From Conus ventricosus (lineage: Eukaryota > Mollusca > Gastropoda > Neogastropoda > Conidae): DNA of 64,000 nt. The stretch spans positions 30,565,293-30,629,292 of the forward strand of contig CM031601.1 of assembly GCA_018398815.1 (NCBI GenBank), given 5' to 3'. Positions 1 to 9,355 of this stretch are shown in pieces. Position numbers and translations under genes: made by a program. Below the pieces are notes generated by a model. The model worked only from the letters and a program-made list of their open reading frames with translations. It was not told the origin of the DNA and ran no database searches. Within the stretch, counting starts at the first letter, position 1. Each line of letters starts with the position of its first letter.

Positions 1-211
1 TGTAGTAACCATCTGGTATTTGCATATGACTTATTTGATTGCCTTGTTTGTCCTTAACATCTACCCAGTTATTCTTAGCCCCTTCAGATATGTAAACCCA
101 CATAACTTTAAACCCAATTTCTCTAAGGGCAACCCTATAAGTACCTCGCCTATTGTCAATTGGGTGCGTTAAGAACACACTTTTGTTTTGTTGGTTTATA
201 TAGATGCGCAT
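1..211 (-). CDS. Polinton small gene, partial (runs off left edge)
   Basis: On the minus strand an ATG at 211-209 opens a frame with no stop to the window edge (about 70 codons). The product begins MRIYIN and contains WVYISEG and HMQIPDGYY near the edge. No known family is recognised. A second, broken copy lies at about 47770-47960 in the right Polinton, where the same IPDGYY segment is legible. In both places the gene is divergent to the same plus-strand neighbour (245-469 here). The AT-rich leader before the ATG is like that of the other cassette genes. It is probably an element-encoded structural or accessory protein; the function is unknown. Confidence 0.5.
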   Translation of the reverse strand, partial: MRIYINQQNKSVFLTHPIDNRRGTYRVALREIGFKVMWVYISEGAKNNWVDVKDKQGNQISHMQIPDGYY

Positions 212-244
212 CTTTTTTATAACTATTAAAAAACTAATTTAAAA

Positions 245-469
245 ATGGTAGCATTTAAATATATTGAACATGCTGCTTACAATGTAGGAGCGTTTTATAA
301 CCCCAAATCTTTAGACTTCAGTTTACTAACCATTGCAGTAGATGTATCATATGGCTTCCAAGTCAGACTTGTAAACCCACTAACTAGATATTTAAATCCG
401 CCAATAAAGAGTGACAGAGTGCCATCAGCATGGTCATCTCACCTATGGCTTTTTTTCAGAATCAGTTAA
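245..469 (+). CDS. Polinton small gene, probably frameshifted at 3' end
   Basis: The frame starts at an ATG preceded by an A/T-rich leader and gives 74 residues beginning MVAFKYIEHAAYNVGAFYNP. The segment YLNPPIKSDRVPSAW is matched by a similar but broken stretch in the right Polinton (48000-48376). There the homologous protein continues past the point where this frame stops. Readable codons also continue in another frame to about 496, so this copy is probably shortened by a frameshift near 455-465. It is divergent from the partial gene at 1-211, as in the right element. No domain is recognised. Confidence 0.45.
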   Translation: MVAFKYIEHAAYNVGAFYNPKSLDFSLLTIAVDVSYGFQVRLVNPLTRYLNPPIKSDRVPSAWSSHLWLFFRIS

Positions 470-496
470 ATTTAAGTTTACTTCTGCAAATGGTTA

Positions 497-1240
497 ATCT
501 TCATGCTCTTGAAAAGCATGTTTCGTTTTATTGTGGCTATTTTTTTACTCTTTGGTATGTAGTTGAGCTGATAAGAGTAGTGCAAGTGTATAGGGATTTC
601 AGTGAATTCCGACCTGCTGTCGGAATGAGTCTCCGCCTCTTGGGGCCTGGTTAGCGTGGTTCCAGAATTGTCTTTAGAATGGCCGTGGAGGCGTAGGAAT
701 ACAACAGTTGGTTTGTGGATATAACCAGTCTACTTGGCATAATCTCTGTTTAGGAATGTGCACAAATTACCAGATGTTAAGGGATATTCATTCGTGGTAA
801 TGACAAAGCATTAAGTAATACTGTTATTTACTGAAGCTCAGGCCTATATTCTGCTGCGTATTAGCAGTTGGTGTGAACTGGAGGCATTAATACCAGCGTC
901 CCGCCAGAACGCGATCTTTTTCCCCACTGCTTGTCACGGCGACCAGAGGTCTGGCCTGTTCGTCTGATAACAAAAAAAACGGTTTCATGCTGGCTAGCTA
1001 CAGCCCGAAGGACTGGTGACTATTTTTTTGAGGTACGTTAAATAAGTTTACTGGGAACAAGTTTGTTAGGAATCCGGTTGTAATAGATAAATATTTTTGT
1101 TGTTGTTGACCTGTTAGGGGTTTTGAAGAAAATGTCAAAAGCCACGTGGTGGAGATGTTTGCACGACTAGGGGTGTTCACTGGGAGGAGAGCTGGGTGTA
1201 TTTTTTCCCCTCAAGAGATCTTGGACAGATCTCTCTCTCG

Positions 1241-1310
<70 letters not shown>

Positions 1311-1922
1311 TGTTAATTTTTGTTCATGGAATCAGTACCTGATGTGAAGGAGGCTGGAATGAATTATTCAGTTATGCTCACTCCTTGTAGTTACAGTGTT
1401 GTTGAAAGCAATTCCTGATAATCAATGCTGATCTATTTTAATTTTCATTTTTGATGTATCAGAAACTTCGTTTTGAATTGTGTTCCATTTCTGGGTTACA
1501 CTCGGGCCTAAAGGTACGAAGTGGGCGAGTCGAGACGATGGATGAATGAAGGGAAGTAACCCTTTTTTTTTTTGAAGAGTAAACCATTGAAACGTATGAG
1601 TTGCTTCCCTTTGCTGTATTCTCGTTGGCCATGGTGATGCCAGGCAATTATCTTTTTTTTAGATCATGTGCGTCTTGGTGCTATGACTTAGGGACACACA
1701 TGTTGCCCTTTTCAGAGGATGCCTGTTCCACACCAGAGAGGTGGCCGGGACAGATGAACGGGTGTGTCAACACCCTGTCCTGAGGTAGATAATGGTTTTC
1801 CCATGTCGATATTCTGTTATAAATTTTTTGTTTTGTTTTGACATTTTTCAACATGTCCCTGTGCAATTCATTGTACTTTTGGTGCAATGGGTTTTTGTTC
1901 GTAAAGCTGGTGGTCACAGTGG
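497..1922. other. No recognisable gene; sequence of unknown origin
   Basis: This 1.4-kb stretch separates two groups of Polinton genes. I find no protein resemblance on either strand and no terminal repeats. It contains a TC microsatellite (1230-1305) and a few T-rich stretches. In the right Polinton the corresponding interval holds several genes, so this may be an insertion or deletion scar. Confidence 0.4.
1230..1305. repeat. (TC)n microsatellite
   Basis: An almost pure CT/TC run with a few interruptions. Confidence 0.95.
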
Positions 1923-2201
1923 TTATTGTAACCACAAGCCAATGTGTATGCAATCAATGGTATTGAATGAGAAGGATATGTGCTCTGCATGACCCTGTTC
2001 TCTTAACTTTTTATTAATAAAGTCTAAGTGAGCAATTCGTCTTTTCTCGTAAGCATCTCTTGCCTTAGCTAAATCTTCTATTGCCTTATTATGTCTTGCT
2101 CTCTCTTCATCAGACCTCAATTTACTAAACATATAATTGCTTCCAGAGAAGGCCAAAGCATTAACAATAGCTCCTCCTACCATCATAACTACTCCCGCCA
2201 T
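1923..2201 (-). CDS. Polinton cassette protein, membrane-anchored with charged coiled-coil tail
   Basis: The start at 2201 (MAGVVMMVGG) is chosen over one five codons upstream because the right-hand homologue also begins with MA at this point. A glycine-rich hydrophobic N-terminus (about residues 3-22, likely membrane segment) is followed by a highly charged helical stretch including ERARHNKAIEDLAKARDAYE, likely coiled coil. The broken homologue at 56980-57188 retains a matching charged segment (ERKRHNKAMEEL). Similar small proteins recur in Polinton/adinto-like elements of invertebrates as far as I recall, without assigned function. The last residues may be read in a shifted frame. Confidence 0.5.
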   Translation of the reverse strand: MAGVVMMVGGAIVNALAFSGSNYMFSKLRSDEERARHNKAIEDLAKARDAYEKRRIAHLDFINKKLREQGHAEHISFSFNTIDCIHIGLWLQ

Positions 2202-2246
2202 CTTTTTATAAATCAATATTTTCTTATGAATTAATCTTTCTATGAA

Positions 2247-2468
2247 CTAATATTTTCTGGGATAATCCCCTGTGCAACAAGAAAGTCTTTTGAGGCAATC
2301 CCTGCAGTAATTAACAACTATAACCTTAACAACGTCCTCAATGTCTAACCTTCCTAGATCTGCCGGCTTCATTCTAAACATGTTTTTTGATAGCACGCTA
2401 TAGCCTATACTAAGGCCGCTAATTACAGCAGAATGGTAAATCGTATTGATAATCTTTTTTTCACTCAT
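2247..2468 (-). pseudogene. Polinton cassette protein, frameshifted near C-terminus
   Basis: The frame begins MSEKKIINTIYHSAV. It has a hydrophobic N-terminal half and the segment RMKPADLGRLDIEDVVKV. This is clearly homologous to the intact protein at 57170-57442, which has RIKPADLGKLDFEDSAKL. After VKVIVV the present frame diverges, while the homologous C-terminus (SKDFLVAQGIIPENI) is readable in another frame from about 2315, so there is a frameshift there. It is also a paralogue of the neighbour at 2476-2703. Likely a small membrane protein of the element; role unknown. Confidence 0.55.
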
Positions 2469-2475
2469 CTTTTTA

Positions 2476-2703
2476 TTAACTAAAAAAATAATTAAAATAA
2501 TCATAATACGAAAGGCTGTCTATGTGCTTTTTAATCAAATAATCTTGTGTTGTTAAAGCTAAAAATAAGGCTGCAACTAGTTTTGGCGAATCTTCTATCT
2601 TTCCCATGTTGGGCGGTTTTATTCCTAACAAACATTTTGCAAGGGTTGAATAAACTATAACACCAACGATAGGCACTGCATAATTAACCAGCGTTAAACT
2701 CAT
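2476..2703 (-). CDS. Polinton cassette protein, paralogue of the downstream neighbour
   Basis: This frame of 75 residues starts MSLTLVNYAVPIVGVIVYST, a hydrophobic, probably membrane-inserted N-terminus. It contains LLGIKPPNMGKIEDSPKLVA, which aligns with the KPADLG/EDSAKL motif of the proteins at 2247-2468 and 57170-57442. The two left-hand genes are adjacent and on the same strand, so they are tandem paralogues. The frame looks intact. It is divergent from the cassette genes starting at 2745, across an AT-rich gap of 41 bases that could hold both promoters. Confidence 0.5.
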   Translation of the reverse strand: MSLTLVNYAVPIVGVIVYSTLAKCLLGIKPPNMGKIEDSPKLVAALFLALTTQDYLIKKHIDSLSYYDYFNYFFS

Positions 2704-2744
2704 GGTTTTAAAATTTATTATATTATTTTTTATCGCTTTTTAAA

Positions 2745-3150
2745 ATGGATTGTGACGAACTATTAAAGTGTGAGGAGCAAGCAGACAACTGCCATAAAGA
2801 AAGATTATACTCTCTGGCTGCTTGCGGAAAAAACTAGACAATATTTAGGCACTGAACTAAGTATTGAACAATCCAACAACTGTCTACTTCAGACGTTGAA
2901 AATACTACGCTAGGTACGAAGCACAACTAGGGTCAAAAATGGTTAGATCAGTGGGGCAGACAATGATTAGTCTATTTGCTAAGTTAGTAAGTAAGATGGC
3001 GCCAGCTGATTCAGAAGACGATTTAAAATATGACTTATCACAAGATCCAGTTTTAAAAAGTCCCTAGAAACTCTTGCATGTGACATGTATTACAGATTTG
3101 GGACTATGTTATGTCCATTCATCATGGGATTAATTACTTTTAATCATATT
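2745..3150 (+). pseudogene. Polinton cassette protein (LAACGK family), several frameshifts
   Basis: An ATG at 2745 opens MDCDELLKC, and KERLYSLAACGK follows before the first break. Further blocks in shifted frames match the right-hand homologue (57479-57927) in order: a region around YEAQLGSKMVRS, one around DLSQDPVL, and a C-terminus near MGLITF. The right copy suggests a protein of roughly 140-150 residues with a hydrophobic C-terminal end. At least three frame breaks are present here. It has no recognised enzymatic motif. It is followed by the NPGRVEAG gene in the same order as in the right element. Confidence 0.5.
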
Positions 3151-3171
3151 AATTTGATCATATTAAATTTA

Positions 3172-3428
3172 ATCGCAATAAAAAAAAGAGCGATCAGGAG
3201 AAGAAGACGCCGCAGGACAATCCGCAGGACCAGAATGTGCCACAAGTGAATGCATCACAGGTGAATGTACCTCAAGTGAGTAATGTTACTAAGTCTAAAA
3301 ATCCTGGACGTGTTGAGGCTGGGCGTAAACTAAACTGAATGGAACAGACTGCAAAAAGCAAACCAATCAGCAAAACAAAAATTATTAGATAGTAATACAA
3401 CATCGTCGCCAGCGCAACAGCCCAATTA
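3172..3428 (+). pseudogene. Polinton cassette protein with NPGRVEAG motif
   Basis: A Gln/Asn-rich N-terminal part with repeated QVN units leads into KSKNPGRVEAGRKL, then a one-base frameshift, then EWNRLQKANQSAKQKLL and a stop at about 3426-3428. The right copy (57946-58429) has the same motif (KNPGRVEAGKKLAEWNRQ) fused to a membrane segment. Here the membrane segment is in a separate frame starting at 3459. No clear start codon is visible; the upstream run of A residues may hide an error. The function is unknown; the basic motif followed by a membrane anchor suggests a virion membrane or scaffold protein, which is only inference. Confidence 0.45.
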
Positions 3429-3458
3429 ACAACAACACAATCACAAACAAACGATAAG

Positions 3459-3634
3459 ATGTATTATTATGTATTGGGTGTCGTTGTTGTTGGCGGGGGA
3501 GTTTTAGCATACAAATGTCTAACGCCATACTTAGCAGCAAAGTTACAAACCCCCACAAAGCCAGTAAAGAAGAAGAGTCAGCTTCTGCAAAAAAAGTGCA
3601 ACCTCCTGATGTAGACCCATTTTCTATGGAATAG
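3459..3634 (+). pseudogene. Small membrane protein of the cassette, frameshifted
   Basis: The start at 3459 gives MYYYVLGVVVVGGGVLAYKC, a strong single membrane segment, followed by a lysine-rich tail. That frame stops at 3614. A second frame over the tail ends PPDVDPFSME at 3634, and this ending matches the right-hand homologue (DHFDPFQME, stop at 58429). So the original C-terminus is the second frame, and one base has been gained or lost near 3535-3560. In the right element the same membrane segment is part of a longer protein. Confidence 0.45.
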
Positions 3635-3853
3635 TTTTTAAGAACTAAATAAAGTACAAGTTAAGAACTAGATAAGTACAAGTTAAGTTAGTTATAGAAA
3701 GTACTTTTTTAAATTAAGTGCAAGTAAATTACAAGTAAAGTACAAAAAAATAAGTTCTAGTTAGGTTCTTAAATAAGTACTAGTTAGGTTTTTAAGTTAA
3801 GTTCTTGTTAGGTTCTTAAATAAGTACTAGTTAGGTTCTTAAGTTAAGTACAG
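3635..3853. repeat. Short tandem array (AAGTACTAGTTAGGTTCTT-like)
   Basis: A run of degenerate units built from AAGAACT / AAGTACTAGTTAGGTTCTT, about 20-46 bp apart and partly in both orientations. A similar array of AAGAACTT-type units follows the homologous cassette at 58690-58835. Here it lies between the cassette and the 3' end of PolB. Confidence 0.7.
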
Positions 3854-3868
3854 GCCAAGTCAGTCAAG

Positions 3869-6678
3869 TTAATCTTTTAAAGTTCTCCAATGCCCTACAG
3901 CATATGAAAACTCAGGATTGACGTAAGTTCTCTTGTATTGTTAGAGACTAGTGATTTCTTGTTAACTGCAGTTGTGTTTACTTGATGAAGAGTAGAGCGC
4001 AGATTAACATTTGTGTGATGAAATACTTTGTTTCAAAAAGAGCTTGCTTGTAGTTGTCGTGAGATATATTTTTTTTGACAACTTCTTTACTTATGCCTTT
4101 AGCCTTCTTCATTACAGAAGTCTGGTGGCAACGCTATACATCTTTGACCGCAACCCAACATATTCTTTGATAACTGTCCCATTAAGTTCATCCTTCATCT
4201 TTCCAATTACTTTCTTGTTCACAGTTGAATGTAAAGGACTGTCTTTGGGATAGTCGCATGTGTCGTACCATCCATCAATCCTTTAGCTACTTCTGTTTCT
4301 AAATCTTTATAGAAGTCTTCTGTGGGGACGTCTAGAATAAAAGAGTCAGTGTCTGTGTAAAGTACTCTTGCTTCTGGGTACTGCGGTTTAAAGTATTCGT
4401 ATACAGAAATTCTAACATCAATAACTTTGACAACTCTAATACGGTAAAGCTGATAAACACCGGCTTGTCCAACTTAACATCCTTTTTCTTCATCATAATA
4501 CCAACCAGGCTGTAACAGTCTGTAATGACAGACATACTTAGTTTTGTGGCGAAGATTGGGTACAAGTTTAGGAGGCTCGATAGGACTCATCTTTAATCTT
4601 TCTGCGGCTAGTGGGTAATCGTTGTGGAGGTCATGCAGTTCATAAGAATATCCTAAGTCTACTGCTAGAATAAAACCATACTGTTGTTCTGACGACAAAC
4701 TGTTCAACACTTAATGCCCTTGAATATTATTTTGTACCATGCCCTGTATACATCCTGAAGTTACGTAATGGAAGCGGCTGGCTCATGGCCCATCCATACA
4801 GATTGTTGGCATCTAATACATTAGATAGTTAGACGGTTTAGTTGGGTCATAATCGTCTAAATATTTGTTGTTGGCTTTGCAGTAAGGATGAGAGGCCATG
4901 CTAATACTCCCCTCAGCCCATCTTCATCATCGAAGTGTGGGGCAATCAGATATTAAGTCAATCTGGATGTTAGTAGACTTTAAGAATGCATCCCAAGAAA
5001 GGCCTGGAGCGAGTGTAATGTGATGAGTCTAAGCTGTAATGTTTCATGCATGTAGTTCTGTAATTCTGAAAGACGTTCTGCCAATAAACACACGTCAGCC
5101 AATAAATATTGATCGTGATAGTCGCCCATTGTTTGACAGTGTAATCTTGTCCAGGCTTTCTGAGCGTATTCATAGTCAGCATCAGTTTATGTCTTTGCCT
5201 CTAAGACTAGAAAAGAAAGGCCTTTAGGAGGAAGTGAGTCTTCGTCAAACCTGTCCCACGAGTTCATGTATTCATAAGGATAAACTCCTTTGCGCACCAA
5301 AGATGGGTCAAATATTGTTTAGTGATTGGAAAGTCTTGTAAAGATCCTGCTGTTTATCCAAACTCCCCATCAGATGTTGGGCAGAGTCATAGAAGGATAA
5401 ACAATCAAGAGTAAAAGTCATGTACTTTTCTGAAGGACTGTGCAATGCAGGTATCCCTCTTATATTCAGAAGTCACTGCTTGCATGATAAAATGAGAATC
5501 GTAACCTCGTAGGTTATGAAAGAAGATAGGTAGCTTCCATGTCTTAGGATCAACCTTAAGTTAAGATTACAATTGTTATGTGCGGCTCCTCTAATTTGCC
5601 AGTAATTGTGATCGTGGTCTCTACTGTGTCGCCTAATAATTCTCTGTACATATCCAGCAGTGTGTAGATGAGTCATTAACGTTCTTGATCTTTCAGGAGT
5701 CATAACAATGTCTGAAAGATTTAGTTGGTTGGAGTAGTGATTGCGAACTTGTTTCATCTGCTCTAAAAATCTACTAGCTGCGTTGGGGCCTCTGTAAATC
5801 TCAGGTGTTGTGTGTTGGCCGTCTGACCTAACAACAATAAACGCATAAGAACAGATCTGATGGTGGGTTAATAACGTTGTTTTTTGTTCTTGCTGTTGTG
5901 GGCCATAGTACTTTGGCAAGATTGATTCAAAGTCAGCATAAACCACGTACGGGCTCATTTGCATTTTGTGTACATTCTTAAAACTAACTTTAGACCCTGG
6001 TTTAGGTGTGAGAGTTTAGTTTCACAGTCTACAAAACTTTTACAATGAGTTCTATGACTGGCAGCTGCTTCTATAGTAGGAATTCTAACCAAACACCTTC
6101 TACAAATCTCTTTTTTAGCTGGATGCTTTGATGTAAAAACCATAAGTCATGCTTATTGTTCTGATTATACATATTGACTCTTTGTACTATCCCTAAACAG
6201 GATCAAGTCTACATGTTTGGTTAAGCGGTTCGCCTAAAGTAGAGCGTTGGAGAAACCCTTAGAGGCACTATATCAGCTTCTACAGACCATGTGTATACGT
6301 TTACAGTGATGGTTTGTTTGCTCTTCAAACTGAGATATACTTTCTATACTTACTGAAAGGTTATGTTATCAAAGTTCAGCTTTTTGTATGCTTCCTAATT
6401 AGATACTCTGTTTGCATGATTTTTAACAGGGTGTAAATGCGCTAAAACACACCACATAAAACACATGTTGTCAGAATTATGTATGTTTAAGACTGCTCGT
6501 TTTAACTCTAACTCTTTTGGAAGAGGAAGTAAGAATTGCCGACTATAGGATATGAACTTTGTTTGTCTTAATCTTATTCAAGGACTGTCCCTTCAGACCA
6601 GCCAGAACCCTTACTTGCCTCCTCACTTGCATGGTTAAACTGTGTAAGCATGTAGTCAGCCACTTAGGTTAAAGTCAT
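3869..6678 (-). pseudogene. polB: Protein-primed DNA polymerase B (Maverick/Polinton), many frameshifts
   Basis: Read on the minus strand, the ATG at 6678 overlaps the stop of the upstream gene (ATGA). In order it shows an N-terminal segment with KGSGWSEGTVLE, a CxxC-HxxxC-type zinc motif with CRRCLVRIPTIEAAASHR, exonuclease motif I VVYADFESIL, a DHDH...RGAAHNNCN segment, SLRGKDINADY, polymerase motif A DANNLYGWAMSQPLP, MKDELNGTVIKEYVGLRSKMYS, and motif C YTDTDSF. It ends near SYAVGHWRTLKD. These are hallmarks of the family B polymerases that replicate Polintons and adinto-like viruses by protein priming. The reading frame changes many times and several stops occur, so it cannot make a full protein as assembled. 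The catalytic motifs themselves are intact. Confidence 0.9.
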
Positions 6679-6881
6679 GATAGCTGATTATTCTTTCTGC
6701 CTTTTTGAAACCCGACTGGCATGTTAGTATCATCAGGCGTTATATAATCAATCAGAACAGCTAACAGCACTTTTACTGGCGGTTCCATCTGAAGAGACTC
6801 TGGAATTTTAGAGATAGCGTGTGCCACGCTTTCATGAATGTTCGAGGGGTTAATAATGTCCATGTCTACTTCGCTAAACAT
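6675..6881 (-). CDS. Small Polinton protein upstream of PolB (IDYI family)
   Basis: An intact frame of 68 residues starts MFSEVDMDIINPSN and ends NNQLS, its stop overlapping the PolB start. The core PPVKVLLAVLIDYITPDDTN matches the broken gene just upstream of PolB in the right element (52450-52649, NRPAVKVMLAVLIDYI) and, more weakly, the gene at 7380-7657. The conserved position before PolB in two elements and the overlapping stop/start suggest co-expression with the polymerase. A terminal-protein or replication accessory role is possible but unsupported by any motif I recognise. Confidence 0.55.
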   Translation of the reverse strand: MFSEVDMDIINPSNIHESVAHAISKIPESLQMEPPVKVLLAVLIDYITPDDTNMPVGFQKGRKNNQLS

Positions 6882-7031
6882 ATTGCTTAATTGGGTTTTT
6901 CACTGCTAAAAAATTTCTTTTCCCTCGTATATAGTTTTCCCTCCTCGAATTTACTTGTGGTCGTCATTTTTAAAGCCAAAATATTTAGTAAATCAAAAAA
7001 TAAATGTATATAAAAGTAAGTAAACCGCTTT

Positions 7032-7296
7032 TTATTCTTCACCTAAGCGTTGCAACACTTCAAGACATGTTAACCTTACAATAACGTCCGCCCGCATTTT
7101 AGCTTTTTTTGAATCACTACAGTCAATGTTCATCACTTTGATTGCTTCGTTAAATAGTTCACTATGACTTTTATTATATTGTTTACATCATTCTCAAAAC
7201 CAGATTCACTAAAAAACAATGTTTAACGCTTTCATTGTCTCGGTTAAATAGTTCATTACACTTCTTTAAATCAGATACACTAAGTTCGGCAGCCAT
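7032..7296 (-). pseudogene. Small Polinton-type gene, frameshifted
   Basis: An ATG at 7296, after an AT-rich leader, begins MAAELSVSDLKKCNELFNRD. After two frame changes the readable protein ends KMRADVIVRLTCLEVLQRLG at the stop near 7032. The total would be about 88 residues, charged and probably helical. No homologue is recognised elsewhere in the window. It lies between the two IDYI-family genes on the same strand, so it is part of the same transcriptional block as PolB. Confidence 0.4.
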
Positions 7297-7379
7297 TTTT
7301 AAATCTAAAAAAAATTAAAAAAAAAATTGTAATTCAACTGTTATTTATAGTCTTTTCTAATCATAAAACCTAATCTTAA

Positions 7380-7657
7380 TTAAAGCGAATAGTTACTCCT
7401 TTCAGGGTTGGTAGAAACAGTCAGATTAACATCTTGAGAAGCTATATAATCAATAATATGGCAAACAATTTTATGGCCTGTGGGGGCCAAGAATCTTGTA
7501 TTTCCCCTGATGGCCCGCTTCACGCTTGTTTTGTATTTTATGTGAATAAAAAGATCAGTAATTGATGTTTCAAACCTGCTCCTTAACCTTTCTCTATGGC
7601 CCTTCCAATTCAACGTGTGAAGTATATTAGTAAGCTTTCAACTTCTTCTGGCTTCAT
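7380..7657 (-). pseudogene. Second IDYI-family gene, frameshifted after start
   Basis: The likely ATG at 7657 gives MKPEEVESLLIYFTR and then a stop. The body continues in another frame with SVKRAIRGNTRFLAPTGHKI and ends IDYIASQDVNLTVSTNPERS. The C-terminal half aligns with the gene at 6675-6881 (IDYI followed by a short polar tail), so the two are diverged duplicates separated by one small gene. This is the last recognisable gene of the left element. Confidence 0.4.
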
Positions 7658-7739
7658 TTTTAAACCAGAATAAAATTATAAATTACAAAATTAATTAATC
7701 AGTTTCTCTCCCCTTTTTCACTCCCACATCTCTTTCTCC

Positions 7740-7885
7740 CTCATTCACTCCCACACTCTGTCTGTCTGTCTGTCTGTCTGGTTTACTTCTTTGTCTGTCT
7801 GCCTGTCTCCACCTCCCTCCCTCTCTCACCACACACGCACTCACGCACGCACGCGCAACACCACACAAACAAACAAACAACACAC
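7740..7885. repeat. Simple-sequence region (TCTG)n, CACG-rich, (AAAC)n
   Basis: Successive short runs of TCTG (7756-7780), CACGCACGC (about 7840-7853) and ACAAACAA units. It lies just outside the left Polinton genes. Confidence 0.8.
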
Positions 7886-9272
7886 AATAGATGGGGAGGT
7901 GCTTGCAGGAAATCTGAAGAGGGGCTTTTTGTGGGGTTTACACTTGAACGTCGTAAATTCGAGACAGCTGCCAAAGCACTTATTAGAGTCCTGAATCAAT
8001 AATCACAAGATCTCTTCAAAGTTCTATCGCTGAAAAGGCAGCCTTAAAAGGAGGTGAAGCAAAACAGCAAAGCAAAACGCGAAGCAGGAGCAATACGTTT
8101 GAAGCCACAACAACAAAAATGTCAATACTAGTTGACCTATATCGGCGCCACTGCCTGTAGCGCGACCTATTCAGTGCTCAACCATCACCAGGTCCCTCAG
8201 GGGGCAATTTTGATTAGCCCGTTGGCGGCCGCTGCGTGTGGCTGTGGTGAACTGACTAGTTTTTTGATAGTTCGCCATTTTTCTGGATTGTTGTGTTCGT
8301 GGGGAACAATTAATTTCCCTTTCCCAAAACCAAAATAGCGCCTGTTTCCCCTCCTGTTTTCAAACGGTTTTAAATTTCCCCTTTTTCTGTTAAAGTTTCA
8401 AAAAAAAGACAGCCAAAACGTGCTAAAATTTGAAAGAGGGGAAATAAAAAAACAAGATATCTCTCCCCAGTCTGAGCGTAAAAATGAAAAATTTCTAATT
8501 TTTTGTTTCCCCCCACTCTTCCCCGTTTCATTTTTTGTGGGGCTACTTGCGATTCAAAATTTTTGAGTCCAAAAGAAGGAGATAAATCTGAAAAAATACT
8601 TCGCGGAATTAAATCGCGAAACAAGTTTGAAGTCAATCCTTTTTCAGCGTGTTCATGTTAAACACCCCCAAGGAAATGACAGGACGGGGTGCCCGGCTGC
8701 TAGAAACAACCCCGGGCGGGAAATGACATCATACCCCCTGAAAGCGGGGGGGGGGAGCCGCAAAAAAAAATGGGCGGCGTTAAAATATTATTTTGCAACC
8801 GTTAGCAGCCACCCCGGTGAAAACAGAAACTCCCAACCCTATCTTTTCATTTCATTTTATGTCCTTGGAGAAAATGTAAATATGTTGGTTTCACGATCCC
8901 AATTTTTTCTAGCCGTAACCCCCCCTTTTTTAATGTGCTAATTACGTCGATTTTTGGCGGTTTGTAGTAATTTTGTTTAAAAAAGGTGTTGATTTGGCCA
9001 AAATTGACATGAGAAGGACGTGTTTGTATTGAAAAGGGGGGTTTTGTGCGAATAAGTGGGTGGTCGGGAACCCAAAATATTTTTCTTCTTGTGGTAAGCT
9101 CCCCTTTCCCCCACTTTCATTTAGATGTCCTCCCATGTTTTACGTTTTTAAAGATTGTATCAGTGCGTGGGTGATAGAAAAAGGTTCCAAAGGGGGGCTC
9201 TGGTCCGTGAGGGAGTCACGCTTTCGAGGCTGAACATTTTACTCTTTTTTTAATTAAACGTCAAGCCTCAAA
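7886..9272. other. No gene seen; possibly LINE 5' leader
   Basis: I find no protein similarity here. From about 8340 the sequence is full of doubled homopolymers (G, C and T runs), as in the DIRS region. It may include the 5' untranslated region of the LINE that follows, but no boundary or target-site duplication is visible. Confidence 0.35.
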
Positions 9273-9355
9273 ATGCGGGAAATGACCGAGCACCCGTTGC
9301 CCCCCAAGAGTTTTTGGGTTACTTTTTCGGGATCAACGGCCCGTGAAAAAGGGAA

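Noticed and set aside
3150..3250. Arg-rich frame (RRRRRRR) after the LAACGK gene, like a viral core protein
   Set aside because: The homologous right-hand gene uses the other frame (Gln/Asn-rich, NPGRVEAG); the Arg-rich frame is a shadow.
6675..7657. Possible histone-fold resemblance of the IDYI proteins (PVKVLLAVLIDYIT compared with the H2A second helix)
   Set aside because: Only a dozen hydrophobic positions agree, and the following Pro/Asp residues would break the helix.
7695..7994. Overlapping frames in the TCTG/CACG simple-sequence region
   Set aside because: Low complexity only.
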